Below are positions 1-6,005 of a stretch of 6,136 nucleotides of DNA, piece by piece. How positions within the stretch are numbered: position 1 is the stretch's first letter; each line of letters starts with the position of its first letter. Both the position numbers and the translations under genes were made by a program. The DNA is taken from assembly GCA_023458615.1 (NCBI GenBank), contig JAEWYV010000125.1:1-6136 (forward strand), given 5' to 3'. The notes below the pieces were generated by a model. The model was not told where the DNA came from and did no database searches. It was given only the letters and a program-made list of their open reading frames with translations. This DNA comes from Bacillota bacterium (GTDB lineage: Bacteria; Bacillota; Clostridia; Christensenellales; CAG-138).

Positions 1-1025
1 TTCCGTTGATCATGTTTGCAACGCTTGCGCCCTTTGTCCGGCGGTTAAGCGACCGGCTGGGCGCAGGGTATCTGCTGCTCTATGCCGTGATCGCAATTGC
101 GCTGGGTGTTGCGCTGCGCTCCTTTGCGGGAACTGCCGGGCTCTTTGGCGGCACACTGCTGTTGGGCGCAGGCATCGCGATTGGAAACGTGTTGGTTCCG
201 GGTATCATCAAGGCGCGTTTTCCGGAGCGGATCGGCCTCGCGACTGGCGCATTCACGATCTCTATGACTTCATTTGCGGCGGTGTCCGCGGCGGTGAGCT
301 ATCCGCTATCCATTTTACAAGGCATGGGCTGGCGCAATTCTATGGCTGTCTGGGTGGGGTTGGCGGCACTTGGCATTCTATTCTGGCTTCCGCAGAGAAA
401 TCTATCCCTAAATGCAAGCGTTGTAGATAGCAATATTGTAACCGAACCTCAAAAATCTGTCTGGCGCGTAAAAACCGCCTGGTGGCTGACAATTTTGATG
501 GGGGCGCAGTCATTTCTATTTTACTTTTTTGCCGCTTGGCTGCCGACCATTGCGCTCTCAAAAGGCCTTGAACCGGTACAGGCGGGCTATATCGCATTTG
601 CGTTTCAGCTCACAACCATTCCGGCTGCGTTTCTCATTCCGGCGATTGCAACGCGACTGAAGGATCAGCGCGGGATCATTGCCGTTGTAGCGGTGCTCTA
701 TATCGCGTCACTGATCGGACTGGCGTTTGCGACGAACCCGATCTTCCTGACGATCGCGGTGATGTTCTACGGTTTTTCAACGGGCTGCTGCTTTAATCTA
801 TGTATGCTGCTCATCAGCCTCCGAACGAGCAATGCCGCTCGCGCGACGAGTCTCTCCGGCATGGTACAGTCGCTGGGCTACGGATTTGGTGCAATCGGGC
901 CGATTCTCGGGGGATGGCTTTTTGACCTGACTGGAAACTGGAACGCGACATTCGCTTGCGTCGGGGTTCTAATCGTGATCATCTTCTTTTCCGGCAGACA
1001 GGCGGGTAAAAACATCTATATTTAA
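1..1025 (+). CDS. MFS transporter, CynX/NimT-like (5' end outside window)
   Basis: This is an inner-membrane major facilitator transporter resembling the CynX/NimT group, whose characterised members move cyanate, 2-nitroimidazole or other small organic anions; the substrate here cannot be read from sequence. About 340 residues are visible against roughly 390-400 for the family, so TM1 and part of TM2 are missing. The reading frame is open to the window edge (a Pro codon at 3-5 precedes the TTG at 6), and there is no ribosome site before the TTG at 6 or the ATG at 12, so the true start lies upstream. Visible features, numbered from the TTG at 6, are a motif-A-like SDRLG after TM2, the family-like RFPERIGLATG stretch before TM5, a polar central loop near residues 129-152, then a FAAWLPTIA segment in TM7 and a further five hydrophobic segments. 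The central loop is noticeably more AT-rich than the rest. It converges on comF. Family assignment is good; substrate is unknown. Confidence 0.85.
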   Translation, partial: PLIMFATLAPFVRRLSDRLGAGYLLLYAVIAIALGVALRSFAGTAGLFGGTLLLGAGIAIGNVLVPGIIKARFPERIGLATGAFTISMTSFAAVSAAVSYPLSILQGMGWRNSMAVWVGLAALGILFWLPQRNLSLNASVVDSNIVTEPQKSVWRVKTAWWLTILMGAQSFLFYFFAAWLPTIALSKGLEPVQAGYIAFAFQLTTIPAAFLIPAIATRLKDQRGIIAVVAVLYIASLIGLAFATNPIFLTIAVMFYGFSTGCCFNLCMLLISLRTSNAARATSLSGMVQSLGYGFGAIGPILGGWLFDLTGNWNATFACVGVLIVIIFFSGRQAGKNIYI

Positions 1026-1052
1026 TCGTGCACAAGAAAATCTGCAAACAAA

Positions 1053-1078
1053 AAATGCCGCCCGCAGGGGTGGCATTT
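1053..1078 (-). terminator. Rho-independent terminator of the recD2-comF unit
   Basis: An inverted repeat AAATGCC...GGCATTT, with an inner CCC/GGG pairing and a four-base loop, lies five bases past the comF stop codon. Read on the minus strand it runs into a T-rich tail (ATTTTTTGTTT), the arrangement of an intrinsic terminator. The base pair at 1060/1071 is G-T on the plus strand but becomes a C-A mismatch in the minus-strand RNA. On the plus strand the tail is poor in T, so termination of the upstream transporter gene here is possible but weaker. No other terminator is seen for that gene. Confidence 0.7.
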
Positions 1079-1083
1079 GTGCG

Positions 1084-1776
1084 TTATTCGGCGGACTCAT
1101 CGTCCTCCAACTTTCCTTTGCCGGTATGCACGGCAGCGGTTGCGCAGGCGGCATAGATCTGCTTTGCGCCCGCTACTTGCAGCGCCATCGCGCAGGAGAG
1201 GAGCGTGCTATTGGTTGTGGTGACATCGTCAACGAGCAGGATGCTTTGCCCCTTTGCATCCGGCATGGCTTCAAAAGCCATTGCAACATTCTTTGCCCGT
1301 TCAAATTCACCAAGCGTGGTCTGCGAACGGGTGAAGCGCGTGCGCCGCAGTAGATCGTTTTGCTGCGTTAGCCCATAGCGGCGGCATAGTTCCTCCGCAA
1401 GCAGTGCGCTTTGATTATAGGAGCGCAGCCACTGCTTGAGCGGATGCAGCGGGACAGGCACAACGCAATCGATATGCCACTCCGGTGGAATCACAATCGC
1501 ACCGGCAAAGAACGGAGCAAGGCGTACCTGATTGTGATACTTCAGCGCACGGATGCCCTCTCTCGCGCCGCCAATGTAGCGATAGGCCGCCGTGATGCCG
1601 CAAAGCGGCGTTGAGAAACTAAGCGCGGGGGCGGGGATGAGCGATTCCCGGCAGTCGGTGCAGAGACGATCGCTGCCAAGCAGCGTCTCGTGCCCGCAGA
1701 GCGCGCAGGCGACATCCGGCGGGTAAAGCGCATCCAACACGGTATCCTTGAGCTTCTGTGGCTGTATAGCGCTCAT
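1084..1776 (-). CDS. comF: ComF family phosphoribosyltransferase-like protein
   Basis: This is a 230-residue ComF/GntX-type protein: an N-terminal four-cysteine zinc-binding element (C24, C27, C39, C42) followed by a type I phosphoribosyltransferase fold. ComF is a cytoplasmic protein required for DNA uptake in naturally competent bacteria, but homologues are widespread in non-competent species and the reaction is uncertain. Landmarks are VVPVPLHP (105-112), RSYNQ (118-122, usually RGFNQ), RRTRFTRSQTTL...ERAKNV (144-164) and the PRPP loop LVDDVTTTNSTL (181-192). That loop normally reads DDVxTTGxT, and here Asn189 replaces the Gly. The C-terminus is a short charged tail (KGKLEDDESAE). I chose the ATG at 1776 over an upstream in-frame start at 1812 because it overlaps the recD2 stop as ATGA and has an AAGGTG ribosome site eight bases upstream. 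It is the last gene of its unit. Confidence 0.9.
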   Translation of the reverse strand: MSAIQPQKLKDTVLDALYPPDVACALCGHETLLGSDRLCTDCRESLIPAPALSFSTPLCGITAAYRYIGGAREGIRALKYHNQVRLAPFFAGAIVIPPEWHIDCVVPVPLHPLKQWLRSYNQSALLAEELCRRYGLTQQNDLLRRTRFTRSQTTLGEFERAKNVAMAFEAMPDAKGQSILLVDDVTTTNSTLLSCAMALQVAGAKQIYAACATAAVHTGKGKLEDDESAE

Positions 1777-3977
1777 ATGCCGAGCACCTTGAGTTCGCTC
1801 AGACGATTGCACAGCGCGGTGTATCGCCGGTCGGTTCGGTTGTTGTTTACCATGCTCATCAGCGCGTCTCTGCGCCCGATGCAGACCACCTGCCTCTTTG
1901 CGCGAGTAATCGCCGTGTAGAGCAGGTTTCGCGTCATCATGGGCGACGCTGCGCCGAACATCGGCAATATGACGATGGGAAACTCGCTGCCCTGACTCTT
2001 GTGAATAGAGATACAGTAGGCAAGCTCCAGCTCGTCGATATGCGTATAGTCGAACACAGCGAGGCGTTCGTCGTCAAAGATTACGCTCAACGAGCGATCC
2101 ATTTCGTGAATCTGATGGATGGTGCCAAGGTCGCCGTTAAACGCGCCCGTGCCATCCTCGCTGGTTCCGTTTGCAAGACGACGACGCCACTCCACCTTGT
2201 AATTGTTTTTCATTTGCATGACGCGGTCGCCTTCGCGGAAGATGGACTCCCCGCTGATGTGCTCTTTTTTATATGGTGCGGGCGGGTTCAATGCGGCCTG
2301 TAGCTTCGCGTTGATGTTGTAAACACCGAGCACACCCTTCTTCATCGGCGCTAACACTTGTACATCCAAGAGTGGCTCGTTGGTGGTGAGCACCTCGCCC
2401 GGATGTGTGCAGACATGCAGGATGCGTTCCAGAATGCGATCCTGTGAGGCAACATCTTCAAATAAAAAGTCGCTCTCCGGAATGTCCAGCAGGGGAGCAC
2501 TGCCCAGATTGATCCGGTGTGCATTGGTGACGATCATGCTCGACTGCGCCTGCCGGAAAATTTCGTCCAGCCGCATGACGCGAATGGTATCGCTGCTGAT
2601 GATGTCCCGTAGGACATCTCCCGCGCCGACGGACGGGAGCTGATCCGCATCGCCGACGAGGATGAGCCGCACACCGACGGGAATGGCCTTGAGCAGCGCA
2701 TTCATCAAAGATGCATCTACCATAGACATCTCGTCCACAATCACCATATCGCAGTAGAGCGGGTCGTCGCTGTTGCGCAGAAATCCCTCGCCGGGAACAT
2801 ATTCCAGCAGTCGATGGATGGTCTTTGCCTCGTGCCCTGTTGCGTCACTCATGCGCTTTGCGGCTCTGCCGGTCGGGGCGGTGAGCGCAACCTCCAGCCC
2901 GATCTCCTCCATGATGGCGGTGATGAAGCGGATGATGGTCGTTTTGCCCGTGCCAGGGCCACCGGTGATGACGAGCGCGCCTTCGTTCAGCGCGGCGAGT
3001 ACCGCATCCTTTTGCTGACCGGAGAGTTCCAGCTTCTGCGCGGACTGAATTGCCGCAAAGTCAAAGAACGGATTTTCCACCGGGCGCTGCGCGAGCTTGA
3101 GCAATTTTTCGGCGATATACGTCTCCATGCGGTCGTAGTACGGGAGAAACACCGCTTCCGTCTCGCCAACAAATTGCTGTACCGCTTCGCCATGCGCAAT
3201 CAGCATATCCAGCGTGTCACTAAGCCGATCTTCCGGTGCGCCAAGGAGTTTGACGGAGTAGTTGATCAGGGAGGTTTTGGGTAAATAGGTGTGTCCGTAT
3301 TCGTTGGCAGCAGTGGAGAGCGCATAGAGAAGCCCCGCGCGGAGGCGGGATTCCGACTCCGCAGTAAACCCGGCGACGTTCTGCGCAATCTTATCCGCCG
3401 TAACAAATCCGATGCCGTCCACATCCTTGATGATCTGATACGGATCTTCCTCAATGCGGGCAAGGCACAGCTCGCCGTAAATTTTATAGAGCTTGTAGGC
3501 TTGATTCACCGTAACTCCGTATGGCTCCAACGAGAGCAGAATATCCCGCATCATGCGATTTTCTGTGTAACTTGCAAGGATCATGTCCCGTCGCTTTGGC
3601 CCAATACCGGGGATTTCTGAGAGACGCAGAGGGTCTTCATCCAGTACGCTGAGCGTCTCCATGCCAAAGGCATCCACAATCGCACGCGCGGTTGCCGCGC
3701 CAACACCTTTGATAAGTCCGCTGCCGAGATAGGTTTCGATGGCGGAGAGCGTGGCAGGGGCGACGGTGTGATAGGAGACCGCCTTAAACTGGCTGCCGTA
3801 TTTGGGGTGCGAGGCATAGTCGCCAACGAGCTCCAGCCGTTCGCCGGTGCTCGCCAGCGGCAGCGCACCGACCACGGTGAGCTTTTCTCCCTCGTCGAGG
3901 GCAAGCTCCAACACGGTCCAGCCGTTTTCGGTGTTCCGGTAAATAATGGAGCTCACGACGCCTGTAATCTCTGCCAT
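1773..3977 (-). CDS. recD2: RecD2 5'-3' DNA helicase (SF1B, ATP-dependent)
   Basis: RecD2 is an ATP-driven 5'-3' helicase on single-stranded DNA, found in bacteria as a protein that works without RecBC and linked to DNA repair and replication-fork maintenance. At 734 residues it has the usual RecD2 length. The order is an N-terminal OB-like domain (about 1-70), helix-hairpin-helix segments (IKGVGAATA near 89-97, IPGIGPKR at 122-129, VDGIGFVTADKI near 186-197), then the helicase core. Core motifs are Walker A GGPGTGKTT (339-347), APTGRAAKRM (367-376), Walker B VIVDEMSMVD (412-421), GDADQLPSVGAGD (442-454), EIFRQ (472-476), SIHKSQGSEFP (657-667) and LYTAITRAK (686-694). All are intact, so the protein should be active. 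The ATG at 3977 has AGGAA at 3987-3983 as ribosome site. It follows glyS by 94 bases and overlaps comF by four bases. Identification is firm. Confidence 0.97.
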   Translation of the reverse strand: MAEITGVVSSIIYRNTENGWTVLELALDEGEKLTVVGALPLASTGERLELVGDYASHPKYGSQFKAVSYHTVAPATLSAIETYLGSGLIKGVGAATARAIVDAFGMETLSVLDEDPLRLSEIPGIGPKRRDMILASYTENRMMRDILLSLEPYGVTVNQAYKLYKIYGELCLARIEEDPYQIIKDVDGIGFVTADKIAQNVAGFTAESESRLRAGLLYALSTAANEYGHTYLPKTSLINYSVKLLGAPEDRLSDTLDMLIAHGEAVQQFVGETEAVFLPYYDRMETYIAEKLLKLAQRPVENPFFDFAAIQSAQKLELSGQQKDAVLAALNEGALVITGGPGTGKTTIIRFITAIMEEIGLEVALTAPTGRAAKRMSDATGHEAKTIHRLLEYVPGEGFLRNSDDPLYCDMVIVDEMSMVDASLMNALLKAIPVGVRLILVGDADQLPSVGAGDVLRDIISSDTIRVMRLDEIFRQAQSSMIVTNAHRINLGSAPLLDIPESDFLFEDVASQDRILERILHVCTHPGEVLTTNEPLLDVQVLAPMKKGVLGVYNINAKLQAALNPPAPYKKEHISGESIFREGDRVMQMKNNYKVEWRRRLANGTSEDGTGAFNGDLGTIHQIHEMDRSLSVIFDDERLAVFDYTHIDELELAYCISIHKSQGSEFPIVILPMFGAASPMMTRNLLYTAITRAKRQVVCIGRRDALMSMVNNNRTDRRYTALCNRLSELKVLGI
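1785..1790 (-). promoter_or_regulatory. Ribosome binding site of comF inside the recD2 3' end
   Basis: The minus strand reads AAGGTG here, eight bases before the ATG at 1776. It lies within the last codons of recD2 and, with the ATGA stop/start overlap, supports translational coupling and selects the 230-residue form of ComF over the longer in-frame alternative starting at 1812. Confidence 0.55.
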
Positions 3978-4001
3978 AGTGTTTCCTGTCTGAAGATTGA
4001 A

Positions 4002-4030
4002 ATGATGAGAAAACGTTCACGAGATAACAA
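4002..4030 (-). promoter_or_regulatory. Weak candidate promoter for recD2-comF
   Basis: On the minus strand TTGTTA (4030-4025) is followed after 17 bases by CATCAT (4007-4002). Each matches four of six sigma-A consensus positions. It lies just after the GC-rich hairpin behind glyS and would give an mRNA leader of about 20 nt for recD2. If the hairpin terminates the glyS transcript, recD2 needs some promoter in this gap, and this is the best I can see. The match is poor enough to occur by chance. Confidence 0.22.
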
Positions 4031-4061
4031 TTGCCCCCGCGCTGAAACGCGGGGGCTTGTT
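4026..4061 (-). terminator. GC-rich hairpin between glyS and recD2
   Basis: A perfect nine-base-pair stem (GCCCCCGCG at 4033-4041 with CGCGGGGGC at 4048-4056) closes a six-base loop. An outer AACAA/TTGTT pairing extends it across a two-base bulge. It begins ten bases past the glyS stop. On the minus strand the tail is AATTGTTATC, which is T-rich but interrupted, so it is a plausible though not ideal intrinsic terminator. Some read-through into recD2 is likely. It might instead act as a stabilising 3' end structure. Confidence 0.6.
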
Positions 4062-4071
4062 GGATTCGATC

Positions 4072-5481
4072 TTAGAAGTCGAGCCGTGCCTCGAGATAGG
4101 TGGTTAGCTCGTCGATGGGTAGGCGAACCTGCTCCATAGTGTCGCGGTCGCGTACGGTGACGCAGCCGTCGGTCTCCGTGTCAAAGTCTACGGTGACGCA
4201 GTACGGGGTTCCGATCTCATCCTCGCGGCGATAGCGCTTGCCGATGGAGCCCGTCTCGTCAAAGTCCACCATGAATTTCTTGGCGAGCTTTTCATAGACG
4301 ACCTGCGCTTGTTCGCTGAGCTTCTTGCTCAGCGGCAACACCGCGCACTTAAACGGCGCGAGCGCGGGATGCAGATGCAGCACTGTGCGGACATCTCCGC
4401 CTTCCAACTCCTGTTCCTCATAGGCGTTGCAGAGGAACGCGAGCGCGACGCGATCTGCGCCGAGGGACGGCTCCACGCAATAGGGAATGAATTTCTCGTT
4501 GGTGTAGGGATCGAGATACTCAAAATTCTCGCCGCTGTGGTCTGCGTGGCTCTTGAGGTCGAAATCCGTACGGTCGGCAATGCCCCAGAGTTCACCCCAA
4601 CCGAATGGGAACATGAACTCGATATCCGTGGTGCCCTTACTATAGTGAGAGAGTTCTTCCTTCTCATGCTCGCGCAGGCGGATGGCGTCATCCTTCATGC
4701 CGAGGGCAAGGAGAAACTTGTGGCAATAATCTTTCCAGTAGGCATACCATTCCAGATCGGTGCCCGGCGTGCAGAAAAACTCAAGTTCCATCTGCTCAAA
4801 CTCACGGATGCGGAAGATAAAGTTGCCCGGCGTAATTTCGTTTCGGAAGGATTTGCCGATTTGCGCGATGCCAAACGGCAGTTTTTTTCGCGTGGTGCGC
4901 TGTACGTTTTTGAAGTTGACAAAGATACCCTGTGCGGTTTCAGGGCGCAGATACAGCTCCGACGCGGAATCTTCGGTAACGCCCTGAAAGGTTTTGAACA
5001 TCAGATTAAACTTGCGGATACCGGTGAATTCGGTTTTGCCGCACTCTGGGCAAACGATACCCTTTTCCTTGATGTATTCTTCCATCTGCGCGTTGGACCA
5101 GCCATCGGGATGCACATCCGCCAGCCCGTTGGCGGCAACATAGTCCTCAATGAGCTTGTCCGCGCGAAAACGCGCACGGCAGCTCTTGCAATCCATCAGC
5201 GGGTCGGAAAAGCCGCCAACGTGTCCGCTGGCAACCCATGTTTCGGGATTCATGAGAATCGCCGCGTCCATGCCTACGTTATAGGGCGACTCCTGCACAA
5301 ATTTTCTCCACCAGGCGCGTTTGATGTTATTCTTAAACTCCACGCCGAGCGGGCCATAGTCCCAGCTGTTGGCAAGACCGCCATAGATATCGCTGCCGGG
5401 ATAGACAAAGCCACGCCCTTTGCAGAGCGAGACGATCTGTTCCATTGTATACCAGGAAGGTTTCTCCGTTTGAGCTGCCAT
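4072..5481 (-). CDS. glyS: Glycyl-tRNA synthetase, single-chain homodimeric type
   Basis: This class II aminoacyl-tRNA synthetase attaches glycine to tRNA-Gly in the cytoplasm and is essential. It is the alpha2 eukaryote/archaea-like form (often called glyS or glyQS), not the alpha2beta2 GlyQ+GlyS form. Its 469 residues fit the bacterial family. The N-terminal signature GRGFVYPGSDIYGG (22-35) and WDYGPLG (40-46) are present, as are class II motif 1 (around ASGHVGGFSDPL, 84-95), motif 2 (FRNEITPGNFIFRIREFEQ, 212-230) and motif 3 (PSLGADRVALAFL, 338-350, Arg344). The anticodon-binding domain follows from about 370 to the end. Two CxxC pairs (C98/C101 and C144/C147) could bind a metal. The ATG at 5481 is chosen: it has AAGGAG at 5498-5493, and the alternative GTG at 5511 coincides with the predicted transcription start. 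Confidence is very high. Confidence 0.98.
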   Translation of the reverse strand: MAAQTEKPSWYTMEQIVSLCKGRGFVYPGSDIYGGLANSWDYGPLGVEFKNNIKRAWWRKFVQESPYNVGMDAAILMNPETWVASGHVGGFSDPLMDCKSCRARFRADKLIEDYVAANGLADVHPDGWSNAQMEEYIKEKGIVCPECGKTEFTGIRKFNLMFKTFQGVTEDSASELYLRPETAQGIFVNFKNVQRTTRKKLPFGIAQIGKSFRNEITPGNFIFRIREFEQMELEFFCTPGTDLEWYAYWKDYCHKFLLALGMKDDAIRLREHEKEELSHYSKGTTDIEFMFPFGWGELWGIADRTDFDLKSHADHSGENFEYLDPYTNEKFIPYCVEPSLGADRVALAFLCNAYEEQELEGGDVRTVLHLHPALAPFKCAVLPLSKKLSEQAQVVYEKLAKKFMVDFDETGSIGKRYRREDEIGTPYCVTVDFDTETDGCVTVRDRDTMEQVRLPIDELTTYLEARLDF

Positions 5482-5492
5482 GTTACAAAATG

Positions 5493-5498
5493 CTCCTT
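5493..5498 (-). promoter_or_regulatory. Ribosome binding site of glyS
   Basis: The minus strand reads AAGGAG here, 11 bases before the ATG at 5481. It lies inside the ten extra codons that a GTG start at 5511 would add, so it decides for the shorter 469-residue protein. Confidence 0.75.
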
Positions 5499-5516
5499 CG
5501 TCGTCAATCACCGCAT

Positions 5517-5546
5517 ATTATCGCAGGAAAACGGCTGGTTTGTCAA
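5517..5546 (-). promoter_or_regulatory. Near-consensus sigma-A promoter of glyS
   Basis: Read on the minus strand, TTGACA (5546-5541, six of six) is followed after 18 bases by GATAAT (5522-5517, five of six), preceded by TGC, an extended -10 element. Transcription should start near 5510, giving a leader of about 29 nt before the ATG at 5481. That is too short for a T-box, and no T-box sequence is seen anywhere in the gap to the next gene. Expression is therefore expected to be strong and constitutive, as far as this promoter shows. Confidence 0.8.
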
Positions 5547-5683
5547 GGAGCGCAGGGGGTGAGCGGCACCAATTGAGGAAGGGAATGAAATCACAAAAAA
5601 AGGAATCGAGCGGACGGGGTCGAATTCTTATAAACGGAAAAAATCGAAGTGGTCAAACCTACAGCGCCAATGTGATAAAGTCA

Positions 5684-5713
5684 TCGAACGAAGCATCGAT
5701 ACCATGGTAGAAT
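5684..5713 (+). promoter_or_regulatory. Candidate promoter of the CopZ-like/mnmA unit
   Basis: TAGAAT (5708-5713) preceded by TGG forms an extended -10 element. A poor -35 (TCGAAC, 5684-5689, three of six) lies 18 bases upstream. Transcription would begin near 5720, about 22 bases before the ATG at 5742. A 10-base perfect palindrome, TACCATGGTA (5700-5709), overlaps the -10 and could be an operator or chance. An alternative -10, TATAAA at 5629-5634 with TCGAGC at 5606-5611, would give a leader of about 100 nt. No CopY-type or CueR-type operator is recognisable. Confidence 0.4.
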
Positions 5714-5727
5714 ACGATATCTACAAG

Positions 5728-5733
5728 AGGAGG
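5728..5733 (+). promoter_or_regulatory. Strong ribosome binding site deciding the CopZ-like start
   Basis: AGGAGG lies eight bases before the ATG at 5742. The in-frame GTG at 5733 overlaps this element and so cannot be the start that it serves. The protein therefore begins MNTYRLK. Confidence 0.9.
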
Positions 5734-5741
5734 TGTCTTCT

Positions 5742-5957
5742 ATGAACACATATCGGCTGAAAATTGACGGCATGGGCTGCACGCATTGCGTGAGCAAGGT
5801 GACCAGAATCCTGAAGGAATCCGGCTTCGAGGTGGTGTCTGTCGAGATGGAGAACGCCAAGATCAAGACAGATATGTCGCCTGGAACGGTACTTAAGACT
5901 GCCGGCGCGGTTTTGGAGGACGAGGGCTATATGCTCACCACCGTTCTTGCCGAATAA
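5742..5957 (+). CDS. Heavy-metal-associated (HMA) domain protein, CopZ-like
   Basis: This is a 71-residue single HMA domain of the kind seen in copper chaperones (CopZ, Atx1) and mercury-binding MerP. Such proteins bind a soft metal ion, commonly Cu(I), through two cysteines and hand it to a P-type ATPase or regulator. The metal loop reads GMGCTHC (residues 10-16) with Cys13 and Cys16; the His at the third position of the CxxC loop is common in CopZ-like proteins. The spacing and the closing EGYMLTTV segment fit the beta-alpha-beta-beta-alpha-beta ferredoxin-like fold. There is no signal peptide or membrane segment, so it should be cytoplasmic. No copper ATPase or CsoR-type regulator is in the window. 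Its neighbour is mnmA, 48 bases downstream with no terminator between. The metal it carries and its partner are not known; a function in sulfur or metal supply next to MnmA is only inference. Confidence 0.88.
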   Translation: MNTYRLKIDGMGCTHCVSKVTRILKESGFEVVSVEMENAKIKTDMSPGTVLKTAGAVLEDEGYMLTTVLAE

Positions 5958-6005
5958 CGCATACACAGGCTTTGATCGCTTCGATAGAAACGAGGCAAGA
6001 GACCA

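Noticed and set aside
6..14. TTG at 6 or ATG at 12 as the transporter start
   Set aside because: The frame is open upstream, there is no ribosome site, and TM1 is missing, so the gene starts before the window.
2814..3284. Plus-strand open frame of 156 codons opposite recD2, and shorter ones at 2001-2303, 2380-2643 and 3291-3620
   Set aside because: All lie opposite an intact recD2 with complete helicase motifs; compositions are unlike proteins and no function is visible.
4309..5562. Plus-strand open frame of 417 codons opposite glyS
   Set aside because: It lies antisense to an unmistakable glyS, has no recognisable domain, and is explained by the codon bias of the real gene.
5733..5735. GTG start for the CopZ-like protein
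   Set aside because: It overlaps the AGGAGG ribosome site that clearly serves the ATG at 5742.
5482..5741. T-box, tRNA or CRISPR-like element in the divergent gap
   Set aside because: No T-box sequence, cloverleaf or regularly spaced repeats were seen; recurrent TCGA words there are short and irregular.
5975..5985. Small inverted repeat (ATCG-CTT-CGAT) between the CopZ-like gene and mnmA
   Set aside because: A four-base stem with no T-tract is too weak to be a terminator.
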